Source: JAGRCP01 sp942490705 (GTDB lineage Bacteria > Chloroflexota > Anaerolineae > Caldilineales > Caldilineaceae). From it: a DNA stretch of 64,000 nt. The notes below the pieces were generated by a model, which searched no databases, was not told the DNA's origin, and worked only from the letters and a program-made list of their open reading frames with translations. The translations under genes were made by a program, and so were the position numbers. Shown piece after piece: positions 8,073-16,107 of this stretch (the stretch's first letter is position 1; each line of letters starts with the position of its first letter). The DNA lies in NCBI GenBank assembly GCA_942490705.1, contig CALNXY010000002.1:186001-250000 (forward strand). The letters are read 5' to 3'.

Positions 8073-9728
8073 CTATTCGACATCTGCCTGGGCGAAGGCG
8101 TCGGCGACAATGGCCTGGGCTTCCGTTTGGATCTGTGCCAGGTGCTCCTCACCGCGAAAACTCTCAGCATATATTTTATAGATATCCTCCGTGCCCGACG
8201 GACGCGCGGCGAACCAGCCGTTCTCTGTGACGACCTTGAGTCCGCCGATCGGCGCCCCGTTGCCAGGCGCGTTTGTCAGCTTGGCCTCGATCGGCTCGCC
8301 GGCCAACTCGTCGGCCGAGATCATCTCCGGTGACAGTTGGGCGAGTGCGGCCTTCTGGGCGCGGCTTGCAGGCGCATCCATGCGCTCGTAGACTGGTGCG
8401 CCAAACTCTTCTGTCAGCGCGCGATAGTGCATGCCGGGGTCTTGCTCCGTGCGCGCCGTAATCTCAGCCGCCAGCAGATCCATAATGATTCCATCCTTAT
8501 CCGTCGTCCAGACTGCGCCATCCTGACGCAGGAAAGAGGCGCCTGCGCTCTCCTCACCGCCGAATCCATATGCGCCCGTGAGCAGCCCATCGACAAACCA
8601 CTTGAATCCTACCGGCACCTCAGCCAGACGGCGTCCCAGACGCGCAGCCACGCGGTCGATCATGGAACTGGAGACCAGCGTCTTGCCCACGGCAGCGTCA
8701 ACCGGCCAGTTCGGCCGATTTTGGAAGAGGTAGTTGATGGCCACAGCGAGGTAGTGGTTTGGATTTAGCAGACCGCTGCTGGGCGTGACGATGCCGTGGC
8801 GATCGTAGTCGGGGTCGTTGCCAAAGGCGATTTCAAAGTCGTCTTTCAAGCCGATCAGGCTGGCCATTGCATAGGGCGACGAGCAGTCCATGCGAATCTT
8901 GCCGTCTTTATCAACCGTCATGAAGGCGAATGTCGGATCGACCACGGGATTGACGACTTCAACGTTAAGTCCGTACCGATCCGCGATCGGGCCCCAGTAG
9001 TGGATGCCGGCCCCGCCCATGGGATCCACGCCAATACGCAATCCCGCGTCGGCAATTGCCTGCATGTCGATCACGCTGCCCAGGTCATCGACGTAGGGCG
9101 TGATATAGTCGTGGGCATGGGTGGTCGTCGCCTGGAGCGCCTTGGCCAATGGCACCCGCTCAACGCCCGCCAGATCGGCCGCCAGCAACTCATTGGCTCG
9201 ATCCTGAATCAGCCGGGTGGTGTTGGTGTCAGCCGGGCCGCCATTTGGCGGATTATACTTAAAGCCGCCGTCTGTCGGCGGATTGTGCGAAGGTGTGATC
9301 ACGACGCCGTCGGCTCGCGGTCCGTCGTGATCGCGGTTGTAGGTCAGGATCGCATGGGAAATGACCGGTGTCGGCGTGTATTCATTGTCGGCGGCAATGA
9401 AGAGTTCAACGCCATTAGCGGCGAAGACCTCGATCGCTGTGGCCTGGGCAGGCTCGGAAAGCGCATGCGTGTCCATGCCCATATAGAGCGGGCCCGAAAT
9501 GCCGTTGGCCTGACGATAGTCACAAATGGCCTGGGCAATCGCTGCAATATGCGCCGCATTGAACCGACCGGTTGTCGATGTGCCCCGATGGCCCGACGTG
9601 CCAAACGCCACGCGCTGCACAGGGTCGGCGCTGTCGGGGGTGATGGTGTAGTAGTCTGATACCAAACGCGGGATGTTGACGAGCATGGTGTAGGGTGCGG
9701 GCTTGCCGGCCAATTCATGCAGGGGCAT
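8073..9728 (-). CDS. pgm: Phosphoglucomutase (alpha-D-glucose-phosphate-specific)
   Basis: This 551-residue enzyme interconverts glucose 1-phosphate and glucose 6-phosphate in the cytoplasm, linking glycolysis with glycogen and cell-wall sugar synthesis. The length matches bacterial Pgm (about 545). Visible motifs are the phosphate-binding FGTSGHRG near residue 42 and the active-site loop TPSHNPP with phosphoserine Ser147. The metal loop is FGNDPDYDRHG, the sugar-specificity loop GGEESAGASFLR and the phosphate loop RPSGTEDIYKIYAES near the C-terminus. The start ATG at 9726-9728 is preceded by GGAGGAAAT. It stands alone on the minus strand, with the nested inverted repeat at its 3' end. Confidence 0.96.
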   Translation of the reverse strand: MPLHELAGKPAPYTMLVNIPRLVSDYYTITPDSADPVQRVAFGTSGHRGTSTTGRFNAAHIAAIAQAICDYRQANGISGPLYMGMDTHALSEPAQATAIEVFAANGVELFIAADNEYTPTPVISHAILTYNRDHDGPRADGVVITPSHNPPTDGGFKYNPPNGGPADTNTTRLIQDRANELLAADLAGVERVPLAKALQATTTHAHDYITPYVDDLGSVIDMQAIADAGLRIGVDPMGGAGIHYWGPIADRYGLNVEVVNPVVDPTFAFMTVDKDGKIRMDCSSPYAMASLIGLKDDFEIAFGNDPDYDRHGIVTPSSGLLNPNHYLAVAINYLFQNRPNWPVDAAVGKTLVSSSMIDRVAARLGRRLAEVPVGFKWFVDGLLTGAYGFGGEESAGASFLRQDGAVWTTDKDGIIMDLLAAEITARTEQDPGMHYRALTEEFGAPVYERMDAPASRAQKAALAQLSPEMISADELAGEPIEAKLTNAPGNGAPIGGLKVVTENGWFAARPSGTEDIYKIYAESFRGEEHLAQIQTEAQAIVADAFAQADVE

Positions 9729-9760
9729 CGATTTCCTCCACGGTTCGATGAGTGACGAAC

Positions 9761-9809
9761 GATTGATTGTGAATCATTGTCAATCGTCAATTCACAATTG
9801 TCAATTGAT
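9761..9809. repeat. Dispersed ATTGACAATTGACGATTGA-type repeat, copy 1
   Basis: An AT-rich block between pgm and chlD built of short words such as CAATCGTCAATT, CAATTGTCAATTGATC and GATTGATTGTGAATC, with internal inverted symmetry. The same words recur near 16071, 38264, 43163, 48722 and 56448. Confidence 0.6.
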
Positions 9810-9834
9810 CATTCCCGTCCCTTTGCGTCAGCTT

Positions 9835-9864
9835 TTGTCTCGGCGCGCGTCTAGCGTTTATAAT
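9835..9864 (+). promoter_or_regulatory. Candidate promoter of the chlD operon
   Basis: TTGTCT at 9835-9840, an 18-base spacer, then a perfect TATAAT at 9859-9864. This predicts initiation near 9871 and a leader of about 44 bases that carries the AAGGA ribosome site before the ATG at 9915. Confidence 0.55.
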
Positions 9865-9914
9865 CGTTCAGGTAACGTGTTTCCGAAGATCACGAACTCC
9901 GAAGGAATTATCAC

Positions 9915-11024
9915 ATGCGATTGACCTATCCGTTTACCGCGCTTGTGGGCCAGGAGCGCATGACCCGTGCGCTGATCCTCAACGCCATTAACCCGCTCAT
10001 CGGCGGCGTCTTGATCCGCGGTGAACGCGGCACCGCGAAGTCGACCGCGGCCCGCGCCTTGGCTGCGCTGTTGCCAAGTATTGAGACAGTTCAAGGCTGC
10101 CGCTTCAGCTGCAATCCGGACCGTCCCGACATGTACTGCGACGAGTGTCAAAGCCGCATCGACAGTGGCGAGGTACTGCCCCGAGAGATCCGCTTTACGC
10201 CGTTTGTCGATCTTCCGGTTAGCGCCACAGAGGACCGCGTTGTGGGCACGCTGGACATCGAAAAGGCGATCCAGCAGGGTGAACGCCACTTTGAACCCGG
10301 GATCCTGGCGGCAGCCAACCGGGGCGTGCTCTATGTCGATGAAGTCAATCTGCTCGATGACCATGTCGTCGACCTGCTGTTGGACAGCGCTGCCATGGGC
10401 GTCAACGTGGTCGAAAGAGAAGGCATTAGCTTCCAACATCCCGCCCGCTTTGTTCTGGTCGGCTCCATGAATCCGGAAGAGGGCGATTTGCGCCCGCAAC
10501 TTCTTGACCGCTTTGCTCACTCAGTTGATGTCGTCGGTCTCACCGATGCCCGTGATCGAGTCGAGATTCTGCGTCGTCGCGTCTTCTTTGAACAGGATCC
10601 GGACTCTTTCGCTGCTGCCTATGATGAGGCCGAAGAAGATCTCAGTAGCCGCATCATCGCTGCTCGTAAGCGCTATCCGCTGGTCACCTATACGGACCAG
10701 GATCTCTACACGATTGCCTCGCTTACGGCCAGCTTTAACGTCGACGGGCATCGCGCAGATATCGTGATCCTTAAGACCGCCCGCGCGCATGCAGCCTATG
10801 AAGGTCGCCTCGCCATCAGCGACCGGGACATCCTCCTAGCCGCAGAGCTGGCCCTGCCCCATCGCATGAAGAAGCAGCCCTTCCAGGACTCGGTGATGAG
10901 CCCCGAGCAACTGGAGAACAACATGCGCCGCGCGCGGGCCGAGGCGGAAGAGGCTCTTGGCGATGATGATGAATCGGACTCTGAAGCCGAGGGTAGCGCT
11001 TCATCCGATGAAAAAAAAGCATAG
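9915..11024 (+). CDS. chlD: ChlD/ChlI-type chelatase AAA+ ATPase: zero-frame (short) product
   Basis: This 369-residue AAA+ ATPase belongs to the magnesium/cobalt chelatase family. It has the Walker A motif GERGTAKSTAAR (about residues 36-47), the cysteine-containing insert CRFSCNPDRPDMYCDEC, GVLYVDEVNLLDDHVVDLLLD (Walker B), GSMNPEEGDLRPQLLDRF (sensor 1 and arginine finger) and a C-terminal helical lid. The product is about the size of a free small subunit (ChlI/BchI/CobS type). It ends in an acidic tail directly after an A8 run. Re-reading one A there (-1 shift) joins it without a stop to the vWA half at 11018-11989, giving a 691-residue ChlD. SD GAAGGA precedes the ATG. In metal chelatases this ATPase drives insertion of Mg or Co into a tetrapyrrole; no large subunit (ChlH/CobN) lies in the window. 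Confidence 0.88.
   Translation: MRLTYPFTALVGQERMTRALILNAINPLIGGVLIRGERGTAKSTAARALAALLPSIETVQGCRFSCNPDRPDMYCDECQSRIDSGEVLPREIRFTPFVDLPVSATEDRVVGTLDIEKAIQQGERHFEPGILAAANRGVLYVDEVNLLDDHVVDLLLDSAAMGVNVVEREGISFQHPARFVLVGSMNPEEGDLRPQLLDRFAHSVDVVGLTDARDRVEILRRRVFFEQDPDSFAAAYDEAEEDLSSRIIAARKRYPLVTYTDQDLYTIASLTASFNVDGHRADIVILKTARAHAAYEGRLAISDRDILLAAELALPHRMKKQPFQDSVMSPEQLENNMRRARAEAEEALGDDDESDSEAEGSASSDEKKA
11010..11024 (+). promoter_or_regulatory. Candidate -1 ribosomal frameshift (slippery) site in chlD
   Basis: The zero-frame codons are GAA AAA AAA GCA TAG, i.e. an A AAA AAA slippery heptamer inside an A8 run (11011-11018), followed at once by the zero-frame stop. A 5-bp GC stem (GGGCG 11026-11030 with CGCCC 11052-11056) starts 7 bases downstream, and a purine-rich GAGGG lies at 10989-10993. 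Transcriptional slippage on A8 would have the same effect. An assembly indel is the main alternative. Confidence 0.65.
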
Positions 11025-11989
11025 AGGGCGATGACTCAGATGTAAGTGATGCGCCCGAGGCGGGCGAGGGTGGTGTCTCTCAGCCCGATGCCTCGCCGCA
11101 ACAGAGTTCATCGCCCGGTGACAACAAAGGCGCGCGCAAGCCCGTCCAAATCGGCGACACCTTTGAGACAAAGCGTCTCGATGCACCGTTGGACAAGATG
11201 ACGCGTGAGCGCGCCGGCAAGCGTTCTTATACACGTACGGATCGCAAGCGAGGGCGCTACATCAAGTCGCGACCCGCACGCGAGAAGCGCGACGACATCG
11301 CCTTCGACGCCACCCTGCGTGCGGCCGCGCCCTATCAGCGCCAGCGCAAGGAGACGGCCAAGAACGATCTGGCGCTTCAACTGCGTACGGGTGATCTCCA
11401 GCGCAAGATCCGTGTGCGACGAACAGGTAACTTGATCCTCTTTGCCGTCGACGCCAGCTGGTCGATGGCGGCTAGTGAACGGATGGAAGCGACTAAAGGC
11501 GCGATCTTCAGCCTGTTGGTCGACGCCTATCAGCGCCGCGATCAGGTAGGACTGATCGTCTTCCAGCGCGACAAGGCGCGCCTGGTTCTACCGCCAACGA
11601 GTAGCGTTGACTTGGCCCAAAAGGCGCTCACGGATCTGCCTGTTGGCGGCAAAACGCCCTTGAGCAGCGGACTCTTTCTCTCCTGGCAGGTGATTGAAGG
11701 AGCCAAACGGAAGGACCCCGAGATCCGGCCTTTGCTTATTCTGCTAACCGATGGCGCCGGCAATGTCAGCATGACCGGTATGCCGGCCCAAGAAGAAGCC
11801 AACCGCATCGCAGAGCTTTACAGCCATGATGCCAATGTGCGTTCTATCGTCATCAACATGGAGCATGCAGCGTTTGACCGCGGCTTGGCCCAGAAGCTGG
11901 CTGATGCGCTGGGCGGCGTTTGCTACAATTTGCCCGAGCTACGTGCCGACACGTTGCTCTCGACGGTGCAACGCGAAATCAATACGTGA
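11018..11989 (+). CDS. chlD: ChlD vWA (integrin-I-like) half, reached by -1 frameshift
   Basis: This is the -1-frame continuation of the chelatase gene. From 11018 it reads without a stop through an acidic/Ser-rich linker of about 45 residues into the basic segment RERAGKRSYTRTDRKRGRYIKSR and the vWA domain. The domain carries the MIDAS motif DASWSMAASERM, the T of GGKTPLSSGL and LLTDGAGN, ending LLSTVQREINT. This is the usual C-terminal half of medium chelatase subunits. The only independent starts in this frame (TTG 11189, ATG 11198) lack a good ribosome site and would drop the linker, so expression as a fusion to the ATPase half is preferred. The TPR gene follows 75 bases later. Confidence 0.85.
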   Translation, partial: SIEGDDSDVSDAPEAGEGGVSQPDASPQQSSSPGDNKGARKPVQIGDTFETKRLDAPLDKMTRERAGKRSYTRTDRKRGRYIKSRPAREKRDDIAFDATLRAAAPYQRQRKETAKNDLALQLRTGDLQRKIRVRRTGNLILFAVDASWSMAASERMEATKGAIFSLLVDAYQRRDQVGLIVFQRDKARLVLPPTSSVDLAQKALTDLPVGGKTPLSSGLFLSWQVIEGAKRKDPEIRPLLILLTDGAGNVSMTGMPAQEEANRIAELYSHDANVRSIVINMEHAAFDRGLAQKLADALGGVCYNLPELRADTLLSTVQREINT

Positions 11990-12064
11990 TGCGGGCTGGC
12001 GCCGACCGGCCAATTGACGCATTCACCCTTCAAGCCGACCGCGGCAAGGAGCATAGGCAAGGCA

Positions 12065-13264
12065 ATGAGTACCTATCCGGATGGTGAAGCCGCTGCAATC
12101 AAAGGTAGTTGGGAAAACCGGCTGCAGGAAGCGCAGCAGTTGGCAGCCAGCTTTAATGACAAGGCGTTGCCGCTCTACGAAAAGCTCTATACCCGTCTGA
12201 GCAAGATGCCGGTAGCCCAACGTAAGGCCGCCGGGGAGCGTCTGCAGAATATCTTTCTCCAGACCGCCGTGGACTATCAGGGCTATCTGACATTGCGCGG
12301 TCAGTACGACGAAGCGTTGATCGTGATCGACCGCCTGCGTGAGGAAACCGGCGCGGACGAGAACCAGATGTGGCAAAGCCATGCCGCCAACGTGCTGATT
12401 ATGGCTGACCGCAACGACGAAGCGATCGACCGAATCCGGCAGGCTGGGATCATGGCCGAGCTTGATGAACTGGAAGCTATGGGCGACATCGCCATGATAC
12501 ATTTGCGTTTGGGGAATACGAAGGCGTCCGCCTCAACATTGGCGGAAATGGCGGAACTGGTTGAATCAGCAGACTTGAGCGATGACGCGCGAGCGCGCGA
12601 TCAGGCGCTGGTTGCCAATCTGTCGGGCATGTTGGCGCTAGAGCAGGGTCACTTTGAACGGGCAGCAGATCTCTTTGAAGAAGCCATCGCGCTCGATCCC
12701 AACTACAAGCAGCAGCTATATCGCATCTATTCACGCATGATTCGTCTCGGCGATCCGTCCCGGGCCATTGCTTTTATCAAGCGCGATCAACGCAACCCGA
12801 TCCGCACTGGCTTCTGGCATGGCGTTGCGCTTGATCAGCTGGGGGAGCCAGATGAAGCCGTCAAGCACTGGCAAAAGGTGGTGAATGTCGATCTCGCTAC
12901 GAACGAAGAACCGCATTTGCTCGAGTACATCCTGGCACACTACTATTTGGGCGATGCCGAAGGCGCTGGCCTGGGCTTGGTGTTGAATGCGCTGCAAGAG
13001 GAAACGGGCGGCCAGTGGGCGCTTTTCCTGCTCGCAGGCGTTGGCTGGGCCCTGCGTGGCAATGTGGAGAATGCCCGGACCAATTTCTTTACGGGAATGA
13101 ATCAGCGCCGGGCCAACGGCAATGGGTTGCTCTTGCCTTGGGAGTCCTGGAACTTTTTGTTGGATCTCCTTCCAGAAGAGGAGTTGGCCAACTACGCTGA
13201 ATTCTTTGAAACAGAGCATGAACTCGCGGCGGAAACTGATGATAGTGGGGAGGACGCTGCATGA
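12065..13264 (+). CDS. Tetratricopeptide-repeat protein of unknown function
   Basis: A 399-residue soluble protein made almost entirely of paired helices. TPR-like units are visible at LRGQYDEALIVIDRLREETG, ALEQGHFERAADLFEEAIALDPNY, LGEPDEAVKHWQKVVNVD and RGNVENARTNFFTGMNQ. There is no signal peptide and the C-terminus is acidic. I chose the ATG at 12065 (upstream AAGGAG at 12046-12051) over a TTG at 12014. It sits between chlD and the HisN-like gene and overlaps the latter by 4 bases, so it is probably co-transcribed with both. It may scaffold or assist the chelatase complex, but that is only a guess from position. Confidence 0.8.
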   Translation: MSTYPDGEAAAIKGSWENRLQEAQQLAASFNDKALPLYEKLYTRLSKMPVAQRKAAGERLQNIFLQTAVDYQGYLTLRGQYDEALIVIDRLREETGADENQMWQSHAANVLIMADRNDEAIDRIRQAGIMAELDELEAMGDIAMIHLRLGNTKASASTLAEMAELVESADLSDDARARDQALVANLSGMLALEQGHFERAADLFEEAIALDPNYKQQLYRIYSRMIRLGDPSRAIAFIKRDQRNPIRTGFWHGVALDQLGEPDEAVKHWQKVVNVDLATNEEPHLLEYILAHYYLGDAEGAGLGLVLNALQEETGGQWALFLLAGVGWALRGNVENARTNFFTGMNQRRANGNGLLLPWESWNFLLDLLPEEELANYAEFFETEHELAAETDDSGEDAA

Positions 13265-14073
13265 GTGCCCTGAACGTGCAGAAGGCGCCGTCACAAGATG
13301 AAATGGACGGCCTCATGGAGTTTGCCCGGCAGCTTGCCCAGGCTTCCGGCGAGATCATCCGACGCTACTATCGTTCCGACTACACGGTAGAGACCAAGTC
13401 GGATGATTCACCCGTTACGGTCGCTGACCGTGAGGCCGAAGAGGTTATGCGCGAGCTAATTGGCCGCAAGTTCCCCGATCATGGCGTCTTTGGGGAAGAA
13501 TACGGCAAGCACCTGCCTAACGCCGCCTATCAATGGGTGCTGGATCCGATTGACGGTACCAAGAATTTCGTGGCCGGCGGCTATCTTTTTGGCACGCTCA
13601 TTGCCCTGCTTCGGGATGGTCAACCTATTGTAGGCGTGATCAATCAGCCGATTCTGGGTGATCTGCTGATTGGCAACCGGGCCGGCGCCTGGCTCAATGA
13701 TCGTCCGGTACATGTCCGCGCGTGCGACCGCGTCGACGATGCGATTCTGCTCAATACGCTGCATTGGAATGTGGAAAACTATCGGAATGGTGCGGCATTT
13801 GAAGCGCTCAGTCGTCGCGTAAGCCGCTACAACAATTGGGGCGATTGCCACGGCTACTACCTCGTCGCCACCGGCGGCGCCGATATCATGACCGATCCGA
13901 TCATGAATGAATGGGATCTTATGGCACTAATTCCCATCATTGAAGGCGCAGGCGGGCGTATCACAGATTGGTACGGCAATGATCCGCTCTCCGGCGATCC
14001 AATCGGCGACAACGGCATCATCGCCACGGGCGGCACGATTCACGACGCTGTAATCGACGCGTTGAATCCGTAG
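13261..14073 (+). CDS. hisN: Inositol-monophosphatase-family phosphatase, HisN-type histidinol-phosphatase likely
   Basis: A 270-residue Mg-dependent phosphatase. The metal-site motifs are visible: GEEYG (Glu79/Glu80), DPIDGTKNF (Asp95, Asp98) and NEWDLMALIPIIEGAGG near residues 217-233. The segment GDCHGYYLVATGGADIMTDP resembles HisN-type histidinol-phosphatases more than inositol phosphatases or CysQ, so dephosphorylation of histidinol phosphate in histidine synthesis is the best guess. No other his genes are present to confirm it. Its start overlaps the stop of the TPR gene (ATGA), indicating translational coupling, and a strong terminator closes the operon. Confidence 0.8.
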   Translation: MSALNVQKAPSQDEMDGLMEFARQLAQASGEIIRRYYRSDYTVETKSDDSPVTVADREAEEVMRELIGRKFPDHGVFGEEYGKHLPNAAYQWVLDPIDGTKNFVAGGYLFGTLIALLRDGQPIVGVINQPILGDLLIGNRAGAWLNDRPVHVRACDRVDDAILLNTLHWNVENYRNGAAFEALSRRVSRYNNWGDCHGYYLVATGGADIMTDPIMNEWDLMALIPIIEGAGGRITDWYGNDPLSGDPIGDNGIIATGGTIHDAVIDALNP

Positions 14074-14094
14074 GGATCACGACACGATGACAAG

Positions 14095-14127
14095 AAAGAG
14101 GGCCGTCGAAGCACGACGGCCCTCTTT
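14095..14127 (+). terminator. Terminator closing the chlD-TPR-hisN operon
   Basis: A perfect 14-bp stem, AAAGAGGGCCGTCG (14095-14108) with its complement at 14114-14127 and a 5-base loop. The A/T-rich ends let it work in both directions, so it may also end the convergent gene that stops at 14195. Confidence 0.9.
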
Positions 14128-14194
14128 CGTTTCTGACTCAGCTGTAGGGAAGTGGCGATCACGCCTTGGCCATAATCATGCCAACCCGTAGCGA

Positions 14195-14788
14195 CTAAGG
14201 TAGACGGTACAGAAACCAGTATGGATCAGCTGGGAACGCGTTCTGCAGGCCGGAATCCCAGACGAAGTCCTGTCCGGTTGTGCTCTGCTCCAGGCGACGG
14301 TCGATGGTGCGCAGCTGATCGCTCAGCGCTTCGGGAAGATCGTTGCCAATGCGCTTCAGGATTTCTTCAATGCGCTGACGGTTGCGGATCTCAAAGGGAT
14401 AGTTGGTCTGGCAGCGGCGACGGTCTTCGCCACACTCGTCCAGGAACCACCTCAGGCTGTCCAGACGCGCCTTGAGCTCCCGTTCCAGACGCTGGTTGAA
14501 GCGCGTATTGAGGCTGTAGATCGTGGCATCAGCCTTGCTCTGCACCTCGTCGAGCGTCGCCTGCTGCTCCGGCGCGAGTAGATCGCGCTCGCTCTGCAGG
14601 CGATGCAGACGCGAGAGCAAATCGCCGCCGGTCATCGTCAACTTCTCATCGCCGCGGGGCGTGCGCACGATCACCGTGCGATAGAGATCGTCATTAACAA
14701 TATATGTTTCTAACTCTTCGACCATTTCTTGGGCAATTGCCAGATCGACAGCTGGATCTTCCGCCAACACATGGCTGGATTGGGACAT
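14195..14788 (-). CDS. Conserved-looking hypothetical protein, helical
   Basis: A 197-residue soluble acidic protein that I do not recognise. The middle (about 55-150) is strongly helical and coiled-coil-like (LLSRLHRLQSERDLLAPEQQ, TRFNQRLERELKARLDSLRWFLDECG). A C-x5-C pair (DECGEDRRRCQ) is near residue 125, and the tail is aromatic (DPYWFLYRLP). The N-terminal third contains TVIVRTPRGDEKLTMTGGDLL. The ATG at 14786-14788 is preceded by AAGGAGCG. Convergent with hisN and not obviously in an operon. Codon use and the ribosome site support a real gene. Confidence 0.75.
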   Translation of the reverse strand: MSQSSHVLAEDPAVDLAIAQEMVEELETYIVNDDLYRTVIVRTPRGDEKLTMTGGDLLSRLHRLQSERDLLAPEQQATLDEVQSKADATIYSLNTRFNQRLERELKARLDSLRWFLDECGEDRRRCQTNYPFEIRNRQRIEEILKRIGNDLPEALSDQLRTIDRRLEQSTTGQDFVWDSGLQNAFPADPYWFLYRLP

Positions 14789-14877
14789 AGAGCGCTCCTT
14801 ACGAAAATGAAGTGCGGGAACAGGTCGGCGCTGGGTATGCCCGGCACCCCGGTTCTCCTACTTGCTATTGGTTGAAC

Positions 14878-15861
14878 TTACCAGCGATGATGAACCTGTG
14901 CACGGATATATCGATCGTAGACTTTCTGCGTCGCTGCCATCTCACCTGCAGAAAGAGGTGGCAGGTCAGCCGCTGCGACATTGTCCTCGACCTGCTGGAT
15001 ATTCTTGGCGCCGGGAATTGCGCAGGAAACAGCGTCAAACATGAGGATCCACCGCAGCGCCAGTTGCGCCATACTGGCATCCTCGGGAACCAGCGCACGG
15101 ATCTCCTCAACTGCCTGCAAGCCCGTGGCGTAATCGACGCCCGAGAAGGTCTCCCCCATGTCAAAGGCTTCGCCTTGACGATTGTAATTCCGATGATCGT
15201 TGGCTGCAAATGTGGTCTCCGCGCTCATCTTGCCGGTGAGCAGACCACTGGCCAAGGGCACCCGCGCCAAAATACCGATGCTGCGGGCTTGTGCTTCGCG
15301 AAAGAAGAGATCAATAGGCCGTAGCCGGAACATGTTGAAAATAATCTGAACCGTCTTTACGTTCGGATACTCAATCGCTTTGAGCGCCTCTTCGACCTTC
15401 TCCACACTGACGCCATAGTGCCGAATCTTACCCTCTGCCACCAAGTCGTCCAACGCGACAAAGGTCTCCGGCTGATAGTAGACCTCAGTCGGCGGGCAGT
15501 GTAACTGCACCAAATCAAGGCAATCAGTCTCCAGGTTGCGCAGACTACGCTCGACAAAGGCCGTTAAGTTTTTTTTGTTGTACCCGGCGGCCTCATGGGG
15601 GCTTAAGCGTCGCCCTGCTTTGGTGGCGACGAGGATTTCTTCCGACCGGCTTTTTCGCAACTTTGCAATCAGCCGTTCGCTGCGACCGTCGCCGTACACG
15701 TCAGCCGTGTCAATGAAGTTAATGCCCAGGTCAATCGCCCGGTTCAGGGCCGCCATGGACTTGTCATCGTCAACCTGACCCCAGTCCGCACCGATCGCCC
15801 ACGCGCCAAAACTGATCTCCGATACTTGATAACCAGTTTGACCCAACATACGATATTGCAT
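14878..15861 (-). CDS. Aldo/keto reductase family oxidoreductase
   Basis: A 327-residue NADPH-dependent (beta/alpha)8-barrel enzyme. The catalytic tetrad is in place: Asp51 and Tyr56 (FIDTADVYG), Lys81 (ILVATKAG) and His121 (LDLVQLHCPP). The cofactor-binding C-terminal part has RVPLASGLLTGK, MAQLALRWIL and IPGAKNIQQVEDNV. This subgroup resembles general-stress or sugar-aldehyde reductases; the substrate cannot be assigned. It stands alone on the minus strand, with a short non-coding gap upstream. Confidence 0.9.
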   Translation of the reverse strand: MQYRMLGQTGYQVSEISFGAWAIGADWGQVDDDKSMAALNRAIDLGINFIDTADVYGDGRSERLIAKLRKSRSEEILVATKAGRRLSPHEAAGYNKKNLTAFVERSLRNLETDCLDLVQLHCPPTEVYYQPETFVALDDLVAEGKIRHYGVSVEKVEEALKAIEYPNVKTVQIIFNMFRLRPIDLFFREAQARSIGILARVPLASGLLTGKMSAETTFAANDHRNYNRQGEAFDMGETFSGVDYATGLQAVEEIRALVPEDASMAQLALRWILMFDAVSCAIPGAKNIQQVEDNVAAADLPPLSAGEMAATQKVYDRYIRAQVHHRW

Positions 15862-16070
15862 GGTTTTCCCTCAGATTATCCAGCGAATTATGTGCAAATG
15901 GGCACATGAATTTGTTTTGATCCGTCCATCCGGCCGCATTGAGTCAACCTACTCCGGCATCGAGACGTCATGAAGGCCTGAGCAGGTTCCTTATTTGGTA
16001 GCGTTCCTTCTGCCCATAACGCATTGATCTGCGCTGCCTTGTTTCTTCTACTCAGCTTGCAGTCACAACC

Positions 16071-16107
16071 TTCAATTTGCAACTCGCAATCCGCAATCGT
16101 CAATCCC
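16071..16107. repeat. Dispersed ATTGACGATTGCGGATTG-type repeat, copy 2
   Basis: The block TTCAATTTGCAACTCGCAAT and the following CCGCAATCGTCAATCCC overlap the last codons and stop of dtd. It shares the words CAACTC, CAATCCGCAATC and CGTCAAT with the copies near 9761, 38264 and 43163. Confidence 0.55.

Noticed and set aside
8796..9659. 287-codon open frame on the plus strand
   Set aside because: It is antisense to the middle of phosphoglucomutase, which has all its catalytic motifs.
11011..11024. chlD as a simple pseudogene
   Set aside because: Both halves keep all key motifs, the stop follows directly on an A8 slip site, and the -1 frame is open with a normal linker. Assembly error cannot be excluded, but decay is unlikely.
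11052..11066. CGCCCG-AGG-CGGGCG hairpin as the frameshift stimulator
   Set aside because: It starts 33 bases after the slip site, too far for a classical -1 stimulator; the nearer 11026/11052 pairing is preferred.
9915..11989. Second promoter and independent start for the vWA half at 11189
   Set aside because: The TTG/ATG there lack a ribosome site and would omit the linker joined in the -1 frame.
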